In this document: piece after piece, positions 21,925 through 33,820 of the stretch
How the letters are laid out: each line of letters opens with the position of its first letter
Position numbering within the stretch: position 1 is the first letter of the stretch
Assembly: GCA_963978905.1 (NCBI GenBank)
Contig: OZ022257.1
Coordinates: forward strand, 38,884,203-38,948,202
Direction: 5' to 3'
Length of the DNA: 64,000 nt
Source: Trichostrongylus colubriformis
Lineage: Eukaryota; Nematoda; Chromadorea; Rhabditida; Trichostrongylidae
Notes under the pieces: generated by a model
Seen by the model: the letters and a program-made list of their open reading frames with translations, nothing else
What the model was told of the DNA's origin: nothing
Databases searched by the model: none
Program-made: the position numbers and the translations under genes

Positions 21925-24550
21925 TCATGTTGTATAGAACCTATTATGCTCGATTGATTTATTCATTTGTTCAGATCTGAGCCAGTTGTTCAGAGCCAAT
22001 ATTACCCCTCCTCACACTACCCATAGCTTTTTTGAGTCTCTCAGCGCCTCTCGTAAATGTACTGAGCGTAAGTAATGTGGCGATTTCTGAGTGCGGGCCG
22101 GTGTTAATGACTCTAATCCATCGCCTTCTGGCTCATTTAACCCCTTTGTTTTCTTACGCGGCATAATCTATGACGATGTTGTGGCAGACGTTGCAGATTA
22201 GGGTGAGCATGAAATAAATAACCAGAAAAAACACGAATAACGACCCGTGCAATCTGGAGGTAGAAGTCATCGTCAAGGAAAATAGTCATACTTCCATGCG
22301 ACTTTTGCGTCATTACTTCAACGAAATCAATTACCCTTTGTGCCCAACTTTGACGAACTTTTATCTTTCTCACATGATTAAGTGTTTAGAGACATTTTAA
22401 TGCTTTTGATTTTTACCGTACATATCACAGTGGCATAGAATTCGTATTTAGACATGGAACACACCATATTCCTAACATTGAGAGGGGACATTACAGGCGA
22501 ACTGAGCTGGGTTCCTCTGATGTGACGGTGGGTGAAGGGCTCGCAGCTCAACTTCTCACTGAACTGAAAGCAGAAAATCTTAGAGTTATCCCTTTGGGGA
22601 ATACTCGCAATCATACGGCCGGTTTCTGCTCTCTCTATTGTCGGACATGCTATCGATTGACTTATATGGTCGTATTTCTTGTTTCTTAATTAAGTTTCTT
22701 GCCATTCAGGGATCCCCTCCCTTCTATGCCGTGCAATACCCAATGTAGGCGAGTATGCCTCGTCCAGAGAGAGATAAGTCCCAATTTTTATGAATTCTGT
22801 GAAATTTCATGAAGGATGCCACGAAAAGTATATAGTAGCATTTAACGGTGATAAAAAAATAAGCGGTGATAATCAGTGATAATAACTGTATATTCCTTTC
22901 AGGCATTCTAACATTGCGAGAGATATACGAAGATAAGGTTGCCTCCATTGGCTGATGGGTCGGAATTGTTGGTAAATTTCAATTCAACCGTGGAAGCAAA
23001 GTTCCTGCTGGTTTTCTTCCAAAACTGTTCCATTCTTGGAGCTGCGGTCGATCTACGCTGTCCTAGGAGGAGGTTGAAGGGTTTTCCGGCTGCATCCTGA
23101 CCCACAGCTTGCACGCGTTAATTGCAAAACGTCTGCGTATCCAGTGGTGGCGACATGTCTGGGCATCGTTCGGTCTCGCCGGGTTGCCAGTCATGGTGAA
23201 GGATCGATGCCTCCCCTCCCAGCTGGTCAATGGCCGTCGACGGACAGCCATCACGCATCGACCTCAGCCACTCCAGAAACTCTTCTGACATTGTCCACAT
23301 GCGCAATCCAATATTAAGTCGCCTTGCTGCGTCCCTCACGCGAATCCGGCGCTAATATGAGCCGTCGAGGTTGCGCTATCTTGCGATCTTTGACTTGGAA
23401 GGTTGTCTAATCTGAGCTGTCCTATCTCTGAGATGTAGTCCTCATAAACTGCTTTTATACTGACTGCAACTGACTGAGCAGCTAAGTGATTCCTTTGGAC
23501 TTTTTCTTAGGCTTATAGAGAGAGTTTCAGAGATGCCAGTCATCCACTTCCAAGCAGCAGCTCATTCCAAAATAATTCAGCTAGCCCCGATCTAGCTCCG
23601 GGTATTCCTTATATCCACCATTTACAGCTAATATTCCCTTTCCTTTCTGTTTGCTATTTCTTTTCATACTTCCTTTTTTCTTACATCTTCTTTCAAGATC
23701 CATTAATTGGCTAGAGCTTCGTGACAGACACTCCTTTGCACTACGCGGCTAGGCTAGGACAAACCTAACATGCACCTGCCTTCCATACCCTTTCACCCGT
23801 CTCCATTGAAAGGTCATTTTCGTTTCTCCAGAATGTCCGTGCTGCCGTAAGCCGCCTCCTCGAAGGGCTGAATAGTGAATAACTGCATCCGCTAGCGGAA
23901 ACCCTCCGACGCCGCACATGTTCAAGCGGATTAGTGGTTTGGTTTCGCATTCCTCGTCCATTCGAGGGCTTGTTTCGTAATCTACGGTGGACTCCTTTCA
24001 ACACCTTATTGAATGAGTCATTGCTTGAAATGACAGGCTTTTTTCGAGCGTCTTTCGAAATTTTCAGATTGCATTTAGAATATAGGACTGCTTGACATCC
24101 TCAAAATTGGATGACTTTCTCCTTTTGTTTTTCTCCTTCATTTTAATTTTCGGGTTTGATTTTTTTATTTCTTGGTTCGAAAGGGTGGAAGCACATTTTG
24201 ACGCAATATCCTAGGAATAGTGAGGTAAATGAACTGATTTGCTTGTCAAGTAGGGTTCTTATGTGAGTACTTCTTTACCCAACTGGAAATCTTTCCCCTT
24301 CCTGGGCTTAGGCTAGCATCTGTTACTATCCTTCCTTCACGTTGACCCTTATTTTACTTTCAATCATATCGGCGTTTATAGAATTCGAGAAAGAAGCGAG
24401 TTTTTGAGGTCGTCGCATGGTGACTGAGTCGTTTTTCCTGTAGAACCATCTCCACCATCTCTTCAGGCGGTTGTAGATATCTTCACTGAGTGCAGCTCGT
24501 CATACTGTCGTCAATGTCGTTTGGTTTCGGAAGGTTCCATAAAGCGTCGT
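21925..24550. other. Gene-poor stretch with two GC-richer open segments
   Basis: At 22908-23339 and 23749-24004 the minus strand is open for 60-80 codons in more than one frame (for example RRLNIGLRMWTMSEEFLEWL). No domain, splice phase or repeat ends identified. They may be decayed transposon coding sequence. Confidence 0.3.
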
Positions 24551-24554
24551 GTTT

Positions 24555-25128
24555 GTATCCCTCTGTAGCTATTTGACGGGTGGGGGTCGATTGGTCGAAT
24601 TTTCGCGCGACCGCCCGCGGCGAACGGCGCGGCGAGTGTGAGTCGTTTGCAGTTCCGCTCAAGACGCAATGGGCTGTTACCGTGAGGGACCTTTGAAGAT
24701 TGCACCTATTTTCAGCGCGGGCGGCTATTTGCTTTTGTTCTCATGCTTTCTGAGAGAACTGAAATACTAAAAGTAATTTAAATGTTATTCTTCTCTCTGA
24801 TCCTGCAGTGAGTGATCCTTAGAAGTTCCTTCTGGAGCATTAACAGTTGCGAAACCAATCAAAACAACACAACAATCGACAACAACCTCCAGTACAATAG
24901 AAGCAGTAATAGCTATGCCTTTATTAGCCCTGAAGGAAGGAAGTTCTAATTTACAACATATTGCTAAAAATAGTGCAATCTTCAAAGGTCCCTTACGGTA
25001 CCAGCCCATTACGTCTTGAACGGAATTCCAAACGTCTCGTACTGACAGCGCCGCGAGTATGACGCCGCGAAGCGAAAATCCGACCAGAGTCCCACCCCTA
25101 TTTGACAGCTGTAAATTGTCGTCCATTG
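24555..25128. mobile_element. Inverted pair of a GGGGTCGATTGGTCGAATTT repeat (foldback)
   Basis: The left arm (about 24555-24715) runs GTGGGGGTCGATTGGTCGAA, CGGCGCGGCGAGTGTGAGTC, GACGCAATGGGCTG, GTGAGGGACCTTTGAAGATT. The right arm (about 24960-25128) is the same series inverted, with roughly 245 bp between. A third copy is at 56318-56530. The arrangement looks like one foldback element or a head-to-head insertion. Confidence 0.75.
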
Positions 25129-25129
25129 A

Positions 25130-25900
25130 TGGTACCTAGGAACAAAGGTAGCCCTCGATATTTCTGCCAGCGGGTTAGCCATTCTGTCAATAGCTTCACG
25201 TCTATTCAAACGCCTTTCTATCTAATCTAAAACCTACACTTGTAGCCGCACTCACTGCAGAAGTACTAAGGCTGATTGATTACCTCTAACTGGATAGGAA
25301 TCGTTAGCGCAAACCACTTTTGCGTTTGCGGAACGCCGCAAACATTAGCTCGTTAGGCACAGCGTCACACAATCTCAAGCACATATCGCATAAGCTAACT
25401 TACTGTTCTACCAGTTGGTGGAACGGACCCAAAGACCTCAAAAGTATGGGACCTAGATGGGTGTTGTTCTTCAATAGAGAACTATTTTCAAAGGATTACG
25501 AAACCCTCTTGTACGAGAGGGAATCCCGTTTCAGTCATGAGTTTTAGGGACAAAGGATAATGGCTTGGCGCTTTCATGCTATCATCATTGTGATTGGAAA
25601 GTATGGCACGAGGGCAAAGGTCGGCCCGAATAAACGCGATTGCCGCTGGTCTCATCTTGAACGTATTCTTCGAACCGTGTACGTTCAATTTGGTCACAGG
25701 GGAAGAGTCCTCGTCCCGCAAAATTGATGAAAATGAGGTACGCTATCTACTCATGGTAACCAAGCGTCCAGATGTTCGCCCACTGACCTCACTAATTAGT
25801 ATCAGCCAATGAGTATCTGGAAATTTTCCATTAGAACAGTGGTTATAAATTATTTTGAATCCATATGATAGTTAAGCTAGTAGAACACCATTACTGATGC
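25130..25900. other. Gene-free stretch
   Basis: Short open frames only, no supported exon. Confidence 0.4.
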
Positions 25901-25917
25901 TTGGTTATGGAAAAAAT

Positions 25918-26010
25918 GTTTGGTCTGGGACGAGACTCGAACTTTTATTCATGCTTTTCGAAAAGCATTCTTACCTACTACGCCACTAGAATGCGCTTTT
26001 CCGAGCCGCC
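25918..26010 (-). repeat. tRNA-like sequence (SINE head or tRNA relic)
   Basis: Minus strand: GTGGCGTAGTAGGTAAGAAT matches an internal A box and D-arm, the anticodon-like hairpin is ATGCTTTTCGAAAAGCAT, and AGTTCGAGTCTCGTCCC resembles a B box. Acceptor and T stems do not pair properly and the anticodon loop would be 8 nt, so it is not a functional tRNA gene. Confidence 0.45.
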
Positions 26011-26019
26011 ACTGTTTTG

Positions 26020-26545
26020 TTTGCTGCTTTTTTGCTGTAGTTTCAGTGGCGTTGCTCTGCCGTTACCCTCCGGATTTTGTAAATAGTGTTCTATTACGTG
26101 GGGTCGTTGCATGAGAGCCTGCCACCTTTGTACCTGCTACCTATTTTCTCTTCCGCAACCACATTTACGCCAAGCCACAAATAATTCCTGAGACATGTAC
26201 TTTGAGCAATCTCCCTCTGACTAACTCAAGATACTCGACTGGTTTTTTTTCACTAAAGCCCTTCCTAATCCTCCTTTGCTAAAGCTCAGAAGAACCGAAT
26301 GGGGAGTTAGAAGTGCTCGATCTACCCTTTTCAACAATCCCGTAAGTTATGTCGAACCTCACACGTGAATTTCTCTTAAATAAAAGGCTATGTGGCTCAA
26401 TAATGCATTACGAATGAGATGGCCAAATTTGTCGATCCTGCGTGCAAATGATCGAGATGATTCCAATTACATAATTGACTAATTACATTAGGAAGCACGC
26501 GGTGGGGCAGCAAAAGTGCACAGCCTGCCCAGATCACCGCCTTGC
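26020..26545. other. Gene-free stretch
   Basis: No supported feature. Confidence 0.4.
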
Positions 26546-26548
26546 CGG

Positions 26549-26988
26549 TTAAAGGAACCGGAAGGGGTCCAAAGTAAGGGGAAGATGCAAAGAAATGATT
26601 ATTTTGTAACGAACATTCAATATTAGAAGCGATAATCGGTGGAAAACCCGGATACAAAAACGCGACGCTGTGGTGTGTATTCGCATCACATTCGCATCAA
26701 CACAGTAACTTTCCGAGTTGTCCGCTGTAGAGATGTCATTTGTTGGCTCGTAAAGTGTATATTATTCATGGGTGATGATGTGATATAAATGAAACAACAA
26801 GCAGCAACAAACAAGCAAAACAATCAAATGAAGAATAAGCAAAAACGTGAGAAATAAGTGTGATTACATTCAAAACCAATTGGATTCGCCTTCGACGTCT
26901 TGGCAGGGTGTCGTGTGTGCATTGCGGCAACTGCAAGCCACCTCAATCCCATACCGTAAGGCAAAATTGCCTCTCCCGGTGTCCTTAA
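26549..26988. mobile_element. MITE, TTAAAGGCACCGG subfamily, 440 bp
   Basis: Starts TTAAAGGAACCGGAAGGGG and ends CTCTCCCGGTGTCCTTAA, inverted partners. Shares internal blocks with 18708-19124. Confidence 0.8.
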
Positions 26989-27109
26989 GTAACCTGAATT
27001 CAAAGCGTCTGTCTCGGTAACTCCACGTCATCCAGATTGCTATATGCTTGTGATGTGCAATTGCTCATAAAGGCTAGGGGATACGGCTTTTTGGCGTCAA
27101 TCAGTCCTT

Positions 27110-27345
27110 TGTTGGTATGCGCCGCGCATTCTCGTTCCATTCAGAATCGTGGAGGCCAGTGAATGCTATTTGGCTTACATAATTAAATGGGGAGCCAGCC
27201 GTTGCCCATGTCAAAGCTTTTACTGTATCATACGGGTCTGGTACCTATCTACCCGGAAGGAATGGAGTTCTTGGTGGGTTCGAGAGGGCACTGATGGAGG
27301 ATTTGCTCCCCGCAGTCCAAAGCACTTTGTACGGGCCCAGCTTTG
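27110..27345 (-). mobile_element. SINE-like repeat with tRNA-related head
   Basis: Resembles 38160-38425 over its length: ATGCGCCGCGCATTCTCGTT, then ATTTGGCTTACATAATTAA, then GTCTGGTACCTATCTACCC, then a GGGTTCGAGAGGGC-containing end. On the minus strand the tRNA-like part comes first. It is more diverged than the 38-kb copy. Confidence 0.55.
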
Positions 27346-27558
27346 TAAGATTTTATGGTTATTGGATATATTATAAATAGCGTCATAGTTACGCGTTGCG
27401 TAACACTCTCCTGAAACCCTACGCGTGGCCGTTTTGCATCCCAATAGAATACACGGGAGGCTTATACGTATCAACGCTGCTTATCTTTCGTTAGGAACCA
27501 CACCTCCTTCGTAGCTCCTGATTTTTGGTGACTTAGTCCATTTCTGCACTCAGTACTA

Positions 27559-27732
27559 TAGTCCATCTCCCAAAAACTGATTGGGCGTGTCCTTCGAACT
27601 TGGGTGAATGGCGAGAGTGAGAGTACGTGGCGAGAGTGAGAGTGTGTGGCGGGGTGAGAGAATTGAGAGAGTTTGGTACACGTTTATACAAGTCCGTAGG
27701 ACACGCCTACTCAGTTTTTGGGAAATGGACTG
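27559..27732. mobile_element. 174-bp MITE with TA target duplication
   Basis: TA, then TAGTCCATCTCCCAAAAACT at the left; CAGTTTTTGGGAAATGGACTG then TA at the right. The inside carries two GGCGAGAGTGAGAGT units. The same family occurs at 63778-63911. Confidence 0.88.
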
Positions 27733-27739
27733 TAGGTTC

Positions 27740-29015
27740 TGTGGAATAATCCGAGAAGGAATCGGTGGTGGTGGTCGTTCTAGTGGTCTCGTTTTCTTTC
27801 CGGAGAGCCAGTTCATGACACGGAGAACCCATTTGTCATCACTATGGTGCACTGGACGACGAACCTAACGATGTCTCGATTGCGGCTTGTTTTGTGGAGG
27901 ATATTTCAGCGTTAATCTTCAGCCCAGATCCGCACTGCGCTATGTTGCTACCGTTATTGACGTCGGCCGATCTTCAGAAAACATCTCTTTATCTCTCGAT
28001 GCGTGAATTCCACAGCTCCCGCTGTTTTCATGCTGTCAGACGGGAGAGCTGCAAATGCATTTTTTCAGGAAAGATGGCTACACATTTCCTCATTGTTCCG
28101 TTCATTCATCTTAAGAGCCATATCAAGGCATTGGTGTCAGTCATCGCCCAGCTTTTGGTCCTTTATTTTTCGAATGAGTGACGAGTGCGTGTCATATATC
28201 GAGTATGTTGAAGCTCCTTTAAGGCAGGCAGGGTGTAGTTCAGAGCGAATTTGAAAAGATTGCTGAAGATGATATGCGAGGCGCTTGATAGAAGAAAGCT
28301 AAGAAAAACGGGATGAAAAAGTCGACACTGGAGAAAAACTTCCTTTTTCCACCAGCTATACCCAAAAGAGGCGGGCCTCGCTAACGAAAGGCGTGGGCCA
28401 TGTCCAAAAACGTGGCAAGCACTTGCTGAAAAGACGACTCTCAGCTCTTAATTACCGGAAATTTCGCCACACGTAGTCTCCCTAGTAATTTCTAAATCCG
28501 TAGCTTTCATTGGATGGCTCATTTCTGAACTCATTATCACATTGCTCGTAATCCTGTTTGTAGCGCTCCATGTGTTCCTTCCTTCTTGCTTCTAGCAGTA
28601 TATGCAGCGAGAGGTCCTTATACGCTCATGTGGGGGTCGTTAATGGAAAGACTTCGTTTCCATGTTTTTGATTTTTGACAGCTTGGTTGTTTTGGCCACA
28701 GCCCACGATTCGAGGGTCGTTGCAAGATTGAAACCAAACCTTGTGCCCATAACTCACCATCCTTGTAACGAGGTCATTTTCAGTTTTTATGTAATCATAA
28801 TTTGTCTAATGCCAGGTAGCCTTAACAGCGCGTGCAAGTGCACCATTGGGTGAAAATGAATTCAGCCCTTTAATGATCTACAAGCCGTCATGCATGAGGC
28901 CTTGCTGTTATATGAGTGAATCTGTTACTGGACTTTTCTTGTAATGTCTATGTTTGTCTCTTAATGAATTTCTCTGAAGTGTTCACAATTTCCATGGCAA
29001 CGTTTGATTCTTTGC
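27740..29015. other. Gene-poor stretch
   Basis: No exon with splice support and no recognised repeat. Confidence 0.4.
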
Positions 29016-29020
29016 ACCTT

Positions 29021-29779
29021 TTAAAGGCACCGGGAGGGGGGCAAGGGCGGAATAACGTTTACAAAAACAATGGCGTCTGAAAACAAACATATGGATTTGG
29101 TAGATACAATGTGTAACGAAACCGGCGTTGAAAAACGCGCCATAGGGCACTATTTGCCCCCAGGGCGCGCTTCCGTCCGAACTGCAAGCTTCCATGGCCG
29201 AGCCACGCTTCGTTCATTTTAAAGCTTGTCTTCGGCCTGATGTAACTTTATTTTTGAATTATTTCCTCTTTAGACTGTTTTCTAGTACATATTTCCTTGT
29301 TTACTTATGGATCTTCTTAATTGTGCATTTCTATACCTGAAAATCTCAGAAGGGTCAAATAAAGTCGGGGGGGGGGGGGGGGATAGGGGGGAGACGCAAC
29401 GCAACCAACGTCGAAGCTCCTTTCCCTTACTAGGCTTAGGCTAAAATGGATACCCCCTCCTCCCACATTAAAAAGCATCTGTCAAAGCATAGGTCTCATC
29501 TGCTTTAGCCTAACCCTAGGAAGGGAAGGAAAGAAGCTTTGAAGTGGGTGAAAATTTTGCGTCTCCCCCCCCCCCCCGACTTTATTTGACCCGTAAGTAC
29601 ATCTAGAAACAATATAAGAAAAAACTAAAAGGAAAAAACAAATCTATAATAGAACCATCTTCTTTTGGCACCATGCCAAGGCTCAAATTGGCGAGTTTGT
29701 GCAATGGCGGCCACTCAAACTCGTCCACACTACGTCTGTTCTACAGTAAGCCAAAATTACCCCCTCCTGGTGTCTTTAA
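29021..29779. mobile_element. MITE, TTAAAGGCACCGG subfamily, 759 bp, with nested insertion
   Basis: Left TTAAAGGCACCGGGAGGGGG, right CCCCCTCCTGGTGTCTTTAA. The 241-bp GGGTCAAATAAAG element at 29352-29592 sits inside it; without that insert it would be about 518 bp, near the size of its relatives. Confidence 0.85.
29352..29592. mobile_element. 241-bp palindromic element with GGGTCAAATAAAG ends and long G/C runs
   Basis: Starts GGGTCAAATAAAGTCGGGG and a 12-17 nt G run; ends with an equally long C run then GACTTTATTTGACCC. The inner arms also pair (GGGAGACGCAACG with TTTTGCGTCTCCC; TAGGCTTAGGCTAAA with TTTAGCCTAACCCTA). Same family as 8267-8339. Confidence 0.88.
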
Positions 29780-29851
29780 GTGTTCATTTGGATGAAAACG
29801 CTTAAACGTGCAGCAGCTTTGACGGTTCTTGAATTCCAGGTGCCTTTGCCC

Positions 29852-30819
29852 TTAAAGGCACATTCCAGGATTGCTAGGGTGCTGTAGCTTTTTCCGTGGT
29901 CAGATAGCTCGATCCTAGCCATGTAGGCTTTACGCTCACCGTGGCGGGTTGTAAGTTCTGGAGAGTGCTGAGCCAAAAGAAGCCAGTGTGACTCCCATGA
30001 AGCAGCCCTGACCCGCCCAGTCCATTCCGACGTGATTGCTAGCACTGGTGGAAACAGCGTGGCAAATGAGGACTGTGTTTAATGCGATAAGATAAAGGAA
30101 GAAATTCCAATAGTGAAGAAATGTTGATAAAAGGACATTATGATATCTCAGGTTTCCTATAACACCATTCAATGGGAACAGATTCAAGGCGTCGCTTACA
30201 CGCGGTTATTTCGTACAAGGCCGGATGCCGGATGGCCTTGTTTTGTTGCCGCTTTTGAAGGCTTCTTCCAAATTTTTCTTTACCGGCGTATTCCTTAGCA
30301 ATTCTTGTTTTATAATTCGGCGCTTCAAAGGCACACCTCGCGAAAAATTGTGAGAGCTATCGCGCGTGTTACAGGATGTAGAGGCCCTGGTTCACCCACC
30401 AGTGAAGAAAAATGAATCAAAACCCCTCACAATCACCAAAAAATAAAGCTCCCTGCTATCGGTCCTCGTACGAGTATGGGAGGTTAGAAATGAATTTTTG
30501 CTCGATGATATCGCGCAAAGTGCTACGATATCACCTATTATTCCCTGTTGAAGTTACCTTCGCTATTGATATCGCTGCCTTATCTTATCTTATCGCAACT
30601 TTCCCTCTCGTCTAAGCCGGGTGTGATTCGGCTCGATGGGCTCAACTCGGCTCAGGTTGGCCAGGCCGTGCGCGCGGGAGTGTGCCGTGGCACCGTGAAA
30701 AGGGTGCAATCTTCACGACCATCCAAGGGTCTACTTGCCCTCAGAAGTTAAGGACCACTTTAATTATCGCGTGGTGTGCCTTTAGTCCACTCGAAATGAT
30801 CCTGGAATATGCCTTTGAA
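29852..30819. mobile_element. MITE, TTAAAGGCACATTCCAGG subfamily, 968 bp, with nested MITE
   Basis: Left TTAAAGGCACATTCCAGGAT, right ATCCTGGAATATGCCTTTGA then A. A second, different MITE (30326-30784) lies inside near the right end. Confidence 0.82.
30326..30784. mobile_element. MITE with AAAGGCACACC(A/T)CGCG ends, copy 1
   Basis: Left TCAAAGGCACACCTCGCGA, right ATTATCGCGTGGTGTGCCTT. The inner sequence (CCCACCAGTGAAGAAAAAT, CCTCGTACGAGTATGGGAG, CGGCTCGATGGGCTCAACTC) matches copy 2 at 36594-37090. Confidence 0.9.
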
Positions 30820-30824
30820 AGTTG

Positions 30825-32985
30825 TTTTCATACTCTGCTGCGCCACGACTGCTGCCCGCACGACTGCTATTTATATATTGTGAGCTAGCCTGTGGTCCCA
30901 AGTGATTGTTCAAATCGGATTTTGTATCATGATAGCTTTTTTACTCATACGCTTTCGCTTATCATTATTTTACATGTATAATGTTGTTGTTTCATTTGTT
31001 TCACATCATCATGCATGAAAGAAATGCGCCCTACGTGACGACAAATGACAATTTCCTTAGTCTGCGGCTCCATCTGCTCTAGCGAGCAAATCGGAAAGGT
31101 GATGTGTGCAGTTTGCGGTGATGCGCGGAAGATCGCGAATAGAGGCCATGACGTCGCGCTTTTCATATTTCTTCTCCTTTCACTTTTTTCCTTACCCCTA
31201 CCGATGCCTTTCGGGAAATACGTCTTCTCAGTCTTGATTTTTCTCATTATCCTTAACGAAGTCTTCGATTGAAGCCTTTCCTCCATTCAGTTTGAGTGAG
31301 GTTGTGAAATGCGCAGTGATATGATGGTATGGATGTAAATGTGAAGTCGCGTATACATACGTGCGCATTTTTACGAGTGTAATGTATTGTACCAGATGTA
31401 CATGTGCAAATTGTACGTGTGCAAGAACCAAAACCCCATAAAACGGTACTGCAATCAGCAATAAAGTCCATGATGGGGCACTCTATTGGCTATCACATGC
31501 GCCCGCCTGCAAGCAATTGTTTCCCGTCAGTTTAAAGTTGACCGTCAAGTTTTTTTCTGAGTATTGGGCCGTTTAAGTTGCTTTACGCCGAATGTCTCGC
31601 TTCAACTCGAATTTCGTACTCTTCCCATAATGGGCACTGCCTTGACCCGTTTGGGCAGTGGAGCACTTTTTTATTTTTTTAGCCTTCTCATGGACGACCC
31701 TTTGCAATTTTCATATGAAATTTGCTTTTTGTTAGCAACCTGAATCAAGAGTATCGAGCAATTTGCTTTCGACACTTCATGGTGTTGTCTGTCCTCTTGT
31801 CCTTCTTTTGTCCTCCGACCACTACCTCACACCACAATCGATTCTTCCACACTTGTCCTGCAACGTATTTTAACGTTAACATCTAATCGGAGTGTTACAA
31901 AGATCGGTTTATTAGAAAATTTTGGGACTGACCTTTTTCATGAAGCAAGGTATTCCAGTAGCATGGGTGGTTTTTCATGGCAACTAGCACACGATAGTCG
32001 CAATTTCGTGCCCAAAATGAGAGCGCAGCCAAGACCACCGAGGTCTCTGCAATTTTTGAAATTGGGAAATTGATCTGAATTTTGAAAACGGCAACAAATT
32101 CTGTGTTTTGAAAAACTTTTGAAAAGATTTTAGTAGCAACCCATTTTTGAATTCATGGTAGATTAACTTTTTTGAAGCACTTCGAATTGGCTGCTGGATA
32201 GGGGGTTGGGGTTTAACAATGCAGTCGTAAATATCTAACCACAAAAACCAAGTACTACTTCTCTATCTGTTCAATAGGAAACGCTGAACAATGAACTTCT
32301 AAGGCTCAAATGTTTAACTGATATCTCATGTGATACCTTGGTCGCAATGCTGACAACACAAATGGCTCGTGGTCTGGAATCTCGATTAGTTTTCTTCCGA
32401 CGAGTGAAACAATTGTCAGTGCTTTTGTATATGAAAAAACTCTGAGGTTTTCTCTTCTTCCTTTTTTTCCCTCACAGATACTTGAGTGTGGCTCGTTTTT
32501 TCAGAATTGCTTGTCTTGAAAGTGCGGTGGCTGGCCACACTAAGCCTATAGATGGAGTGACGGCTGATATTGGACACTTCTCTTTGACGAACTTTTTCTT
32601 TGCTCGCCTTTGGTAATCTCTTTTTACGCTGACTTCGACGCACTCTGTCCACTGACCATTATACGCGCCTTTCTTCGAAATTGGTAAAGGTTGGCTCGAG
32701 AAATACCCTATGAGGGCGTTAAGGCACTCGATTGGGTCCGCTCTACGAGTGAATTGAGTTACAGTGAGCTGCAATTGCCATGCTAGTCCGTTGTGAGGTG
32801 ACCGCACACTAACTGAGACACCTCGCGCGGGTGGGCGCCACCGCCACTTCTCTGCGTGGTCTGATTCAATTCGAGTGTCCTGACGCCCACCTGTGCTCTT
32901 TCATTGACCCTTACCATTGAAGGCACCGAAAGGGAAGCCTTGAAGAAAATCAGGCAAAGGTGGTTTTGTAAATATAAAGGTTATT
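30825..32985. other. Gene-poor stretch
   Basis: Open frames at 31045-31272 (plus) and 32472-32807 (minus) have no supported structure. A TTGAAGGCACCGAAAGGG segment at 32915-32932 resembles the end of the TTAAAGGCACCGG MITE subfamily, but I did not find its partner end. Confidence 0.35.
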
Positions 32986-32994
32986 TATGAATAG

Positions 32995-33166
32995 GTAATC
33001 TTTGGCGAAATTCGCATTGATAAGCGTGCCTTCGGAGTCTTCATCGAAATCTCAGCGTACTTCACTCAGAGTGGCAGCGTCACTGGCCAAGTTCCTGCGA
33101 GAGCGGGGCAACTTCTTCGGCTGACTAGGATAGCCCCTCGCGATTGCACTTATCCCTCAACGGCTG
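32995..33166 (+). CDS. Candidate exon, unrecognised gene
   Basis: Acceptor ATGAATAG before 32995, weak donor GCTG/GTGCAG after 33166, phase 0 to 1. Reads RAFGVFIEISAYFTQSGSV, then TGQVPARAGQLLRLTRIAP. Phase matches the next candidate exon at 33268. It could instead be a repeat segment. Confidence 0.3.
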
Positions 33167-33267
33167 GTGCAGAGAGAAGAGTGAGGAGAGGTCCTATCGG
33201 GTCATTCTACAAGTAGTGTCTTTTTTTCGAGCGAGAATTTTTTCTATACATTTACAAGTTTTTGCAG

Positions 33268-33329
33268 CAAGTCATACATCTTTTGAAGAAGATTTTTCTG
33301 CTCTGCAAAAAGCAATGTTCAGTTTCCGA
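33268..33329 (+). CDS. Candidate exon, unrecognised gene
   Basis: Strong acceptor TTTACAAGTTTTTGCAG and classical donor CGA/GTATGT. 62 nt, phase 1 to 0, reading SHTSFEEDFSALQKAMFSFR. Matches the phases of the segments before and after it. Confidence 0.38.
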
Positions 33330-33500
33330 GTATGTTAGAATGGTGCCGTCTTTCAGGCTGGCCAAGAGGAACTAGGTCCAGCCTACAAAAACTGACCAAA
33401 CCGGCCATTGATTCAAACATTATATTTCACTTCAGAAAAAATCATCCAATCATGATACCCGTACTTAGCGCCGACCTTTTCTGCTGTTTCCAATATTTAG

Positions 33501-33600
33501 TCGATCAAGAAGTCTTGTCGCTATTTTTTAGATTCCTTTTTACGAAAGCACTTATTCATCCAAGATGAATTCTTTCCTTTCAAATCCTTTGCTCAGTACA
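33501..33600 (+). CDS. Candidate exon, 3' limit uncertain
   Basis: Acceptor TTTCCAATATTTAG before 33501, phase 0. Reads SIKKSCRYFLDSFLRKHLFI, then QDEFFPFKSFAQ, and stays open to a TGA near 33680. Several possible donors exist, so its end is only approximate and the join to 33821 is not proven. Confidence 0.3.
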
Positions 33601-33820
33601 GCTTTATAAACCATTCCGAAGGTTTTTTCTGCTTTAAGAAAAATATGTTACGTTTTTGTTTTGGCTGTGATTCATATTGAGTTTGAAAACTGTGTGGTGG
33701 CGGCCCAGTTGACATCATTGTGCAATTTATTTTTGCAACAGAACTCAAGGAATCCGGTCAGTAATCTTCCTCGTCTCTACTCATTACCTCTATGTACTTG
33801 ACGTTTCACCACTCTTCCAG

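Noticed and set aside
25918..26010. Functional tRNA gene
   Set aside because: Acceptor and T stems do not pair and the anticodon loop has the wrong size.
31102..31125. MCAVCGD, like the start of a nuclear-receptor zinc finger
   Set aside because: The following residues lack the second cysteine pair and the P-box; the match is limited to a few residues.
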